Source of the DNA: Choristoneura fumiferana
Taxonomy: Eukaryota > Arthropoda > Insecta > Lepidoptera > Tortricidae
Direction: 5' to 3'
DNA length: 64,000 bases
Assembly: GCF_025370935.1 (NCBI RefSeq)
Contig: NC_133500.1
Coordinates: 8,962,187-9,026,186 of the forward strand
The notes under the pieces are model-generated. The model saw only the letters and a program-made list of their open reading frames with translations, was not told where the DNA came from and ran no database searches. The translations under genes and the position numbers were made by a program. Shown here one piece after another: positions 62,566-64,000 of this stretch; positions within the stretch are counted from its first letter, which is position 1; every line of letters starts with the position of its first letter.

Positions 62566-62652
62566 ATCGCTGGGCGAATTCTTCTCTGCGTCGCTGTCGT
62601 TCTCGTTGGCTTCCTGCACGTCATCCACTATGTCTTCATTGATGAGCTCCTC
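62566..62652 (-). CDS. unrecognised gene, penultimate coding exon (acidic)
   Basis: On the minus strand, acceptor TTTTGACAG|GAGGAG (62653-62654) and donor AGCGAT|GTGAGT enclose 87 nt, 29 codons. The product is EELINEDIVDDVQEANENDS then DAEKNSPSD, strongly acidic and probably disordered. It joins in phase 0 to the exon at 62395. I do not recognise the family; an acidic stretch followed by a basic end suggests a nuclear protein, but that is inference. Confidence 0.7.
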
Positions 62653-62694
62653 CTGTCAAAACAAACAGTTTACAGATTATTCCCCATAACCTTT

Positions 62695-62815
62695 TGACCG
62701 CCACGGTCGGTAAAACACGACAGCTGAAAAAAGTGCCATAGTGGCCATGTCGGAATTTCGTGGCGCATATGGGACGATTTTCAGTTTTTTTTTGTCGGCT
62801 GTGGCGGTTAAAAAC
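62695..62815. mobile_element. hairpin MITE in the minus-strand gene intron
   Basis: TTGACCGCCAC left and GTGGCGGTTAA right, inner CAGCTGAAAA / TTTTCAG arms; related to 46645-46770. Confidence 0.65.
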
Positions 62816-62982
62816 CAGCGCTTAATAATAATAATTTATCAGTAGGTAATTCAATCCCGGTTCTGTACAACTCTCTACTTTTTATTGAACACCAACTCAT
62901 AGTGAGCAGTACAGAAAGCGCAGGTATTTAGAGATGTACATACACACAACAACAACTACTGTACATACAAGTGCTCTGATTT

Positions 62983-63376
62983 TTAACAAATATAAATCAA
63001 TCCTAGGCTTAAACCTCTACTAATCGGTGTACCATCAGCCAAATAAGTCATCATATCAGCCATAGGACGTCCACTGTTGGACATAGGCCTCCAGTTGCCT
63101 CGGTTGGAAGCGGCTTGCATCCACCGTGAACCCACGACTTTAACCAGGTCATCCGTCCATCTCGTTGGTGGACGTCCTGCGCTGCGCTTGCCGATCCGCG
63201 GTCTCCACTCAAGAACCTTTCGGCCCCAGCGACCATCTGTTCTCCGTGCTATATGGCCTGCCCATTGCCACTTCAACGAGCTAATTCGCTTGGCTATGTC
63301 GGTAATCCTTGTTCTTCTACGTATCTCCTCATTTCTGATTCGATCCCGTAGAGAAATCTATGGTCTATCAATTTAA
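62983..63376 (-). pseudogene. RTE-like LINE reverse transcriptase C-terminal fragment
   Basis: Minus-strand frame MKWQWAGHIARRTDGRWGRK then VLEWRPRIGKRSAGRPPTRW...DDLVKVVGSRWMQAA is the C-terminal signature of lepidopteran RTE-type LINEs. It is better preserved than the copy at 2862-3316 but still only the last 100 codons. It is likely intronic to the minus-strand gene. Confidence 0.8.
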
Positions 63377-64000
63377 AAACAAGTTACTATCAAATGAATA
63401 TGCCGTTAAAGTCGAACTTTCAAGTTGACAGACACGTCTACATATAGGGAATATAAGGCAAAGCTTTGCTCAGGGGGCGACACTAGCACAAACCGCCAAT
63501 CATGATATATTTATTAGTAACAAAATAACATAATATTTACTTCGATAGTAACGATAGAGCTATATTTCCAAATATTTAATTGAAATAATATGATATTATG
63601 GCATCCTACGGACTGACTCTATAGTTATTTGTGTCACAAGGAAGCAAAATGGTGTATTTACGGCGAGGGCGTACATTGAATCCAGAATGTAGCGAAGGAT
63701 TCTACAATAGAATCCTGAGCGTAATAAGGGATTCAAGTGTTAACGCCCAAGATGAAAATAATTTTGCTCCCGAGTCGCTCATACAACTTTTCACACCGAG
63801 CATTAAGAAACTTGAAAAAAATAAATTCTAAACATTATTAAAGAACAACCAGCATAGAAAATGACCAGCCAGCATAGATGGCTTTCCAATTATCAACTTA
63901 AAAAAATGGCATTTGCAATAAAACACTTGGAAAAGCCTTGAACAGAAAAGTTGCACTTTGCTCCCTCTCATCAGGGAGAAGTTACTTTTCTGAAGGAGAG
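63377..64000. other. window end, no supported gene
   Basis: AT-rich. One 60-codon frame from ATG 63652 (63652-63831, + strand; MVYLRRGRTLNPECSEGFYN...) has mixed composition and a clean stop but no neighbouring evidence. It could be a chance ORF or a retrocopy fragment. Confidence 0.35.

Noticed and set aside
63652..63831. 60-codon ORF as a new gene
   Set aside because: Too short and isolated to claim; kept only as a description of the window end.

Overview
The window is nuclear DNA of an insect, almost certainly a moth or butterfly. It is AT-rich, has GC-rich exons with canonical GT/AG introns, and is densely seeded with interspersed repeats typical of Lepidoptera: tRNA-derived SINEs, RTE-like LINE tails, many short hairpin MITEs, hAT elements with 8-bp target-site duplications, and a Copia-type LTR retrotransposon. 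There is no bacterial gene organisation and no CRISPR. Nearly all single-frame ORFs other than the exons and the Copia frames are chance ORFs or repeat translations.

Bases 315-49567 (+ strand) hold about 27 coding exons of one large gene, the insect ortholog of MRCK / Genghis Khan (gek), a Cdc42-binding serine/threonine kinase. The kinase domain lies upstream of the window. Seen in order are: coiled coil (315-6783), a linker (16100-19229), a C1 zinc finger (19497-20684), a PH domain (20666-24076), a CNH/citron domain (27134 to about 43601), a CRIB/PBD Cdc42-binding motif (45473-45611) and a low-complexity C-terminus ending in a TGA at 49563-49565. Exon phases match at every junction except where tandem arrays disturb the sequence. 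A 3' UTR intron probably leads to a last UTR exon from 50338.

The striking feature is that four separate exons (coiled coil about 5387-6045, C1 20526-21062, CNH 34955-41897, CRIB 45531-45830) carry tandem arrays of their own 3' tails. Each unit contains the exon end, the GT splice donor and a short piece of intron. The CNH array has exactly 51 units of 136 bp (about 6.9 kb) and therefore 51 consecutive consensus splice donors. In the sequence as given, only the third donor of that array joins in frame to the next exon.

The introns hold a Copia element (28426-32902) inserted in a MITE, three hAT elements, nested MITEs, a 1.4-kb GCAAGCAAGCAT satellite inside a retroposon copy (24508-25901), and scattered SINE/LINE fragments. 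At the right end two C-terminal exons of an unrecognised gene lie on the minus strand (62652-62309), convergent with gek. The two genes probably share the interval of about 50.3-62.3 kb as facing 3' UTR and spacer.
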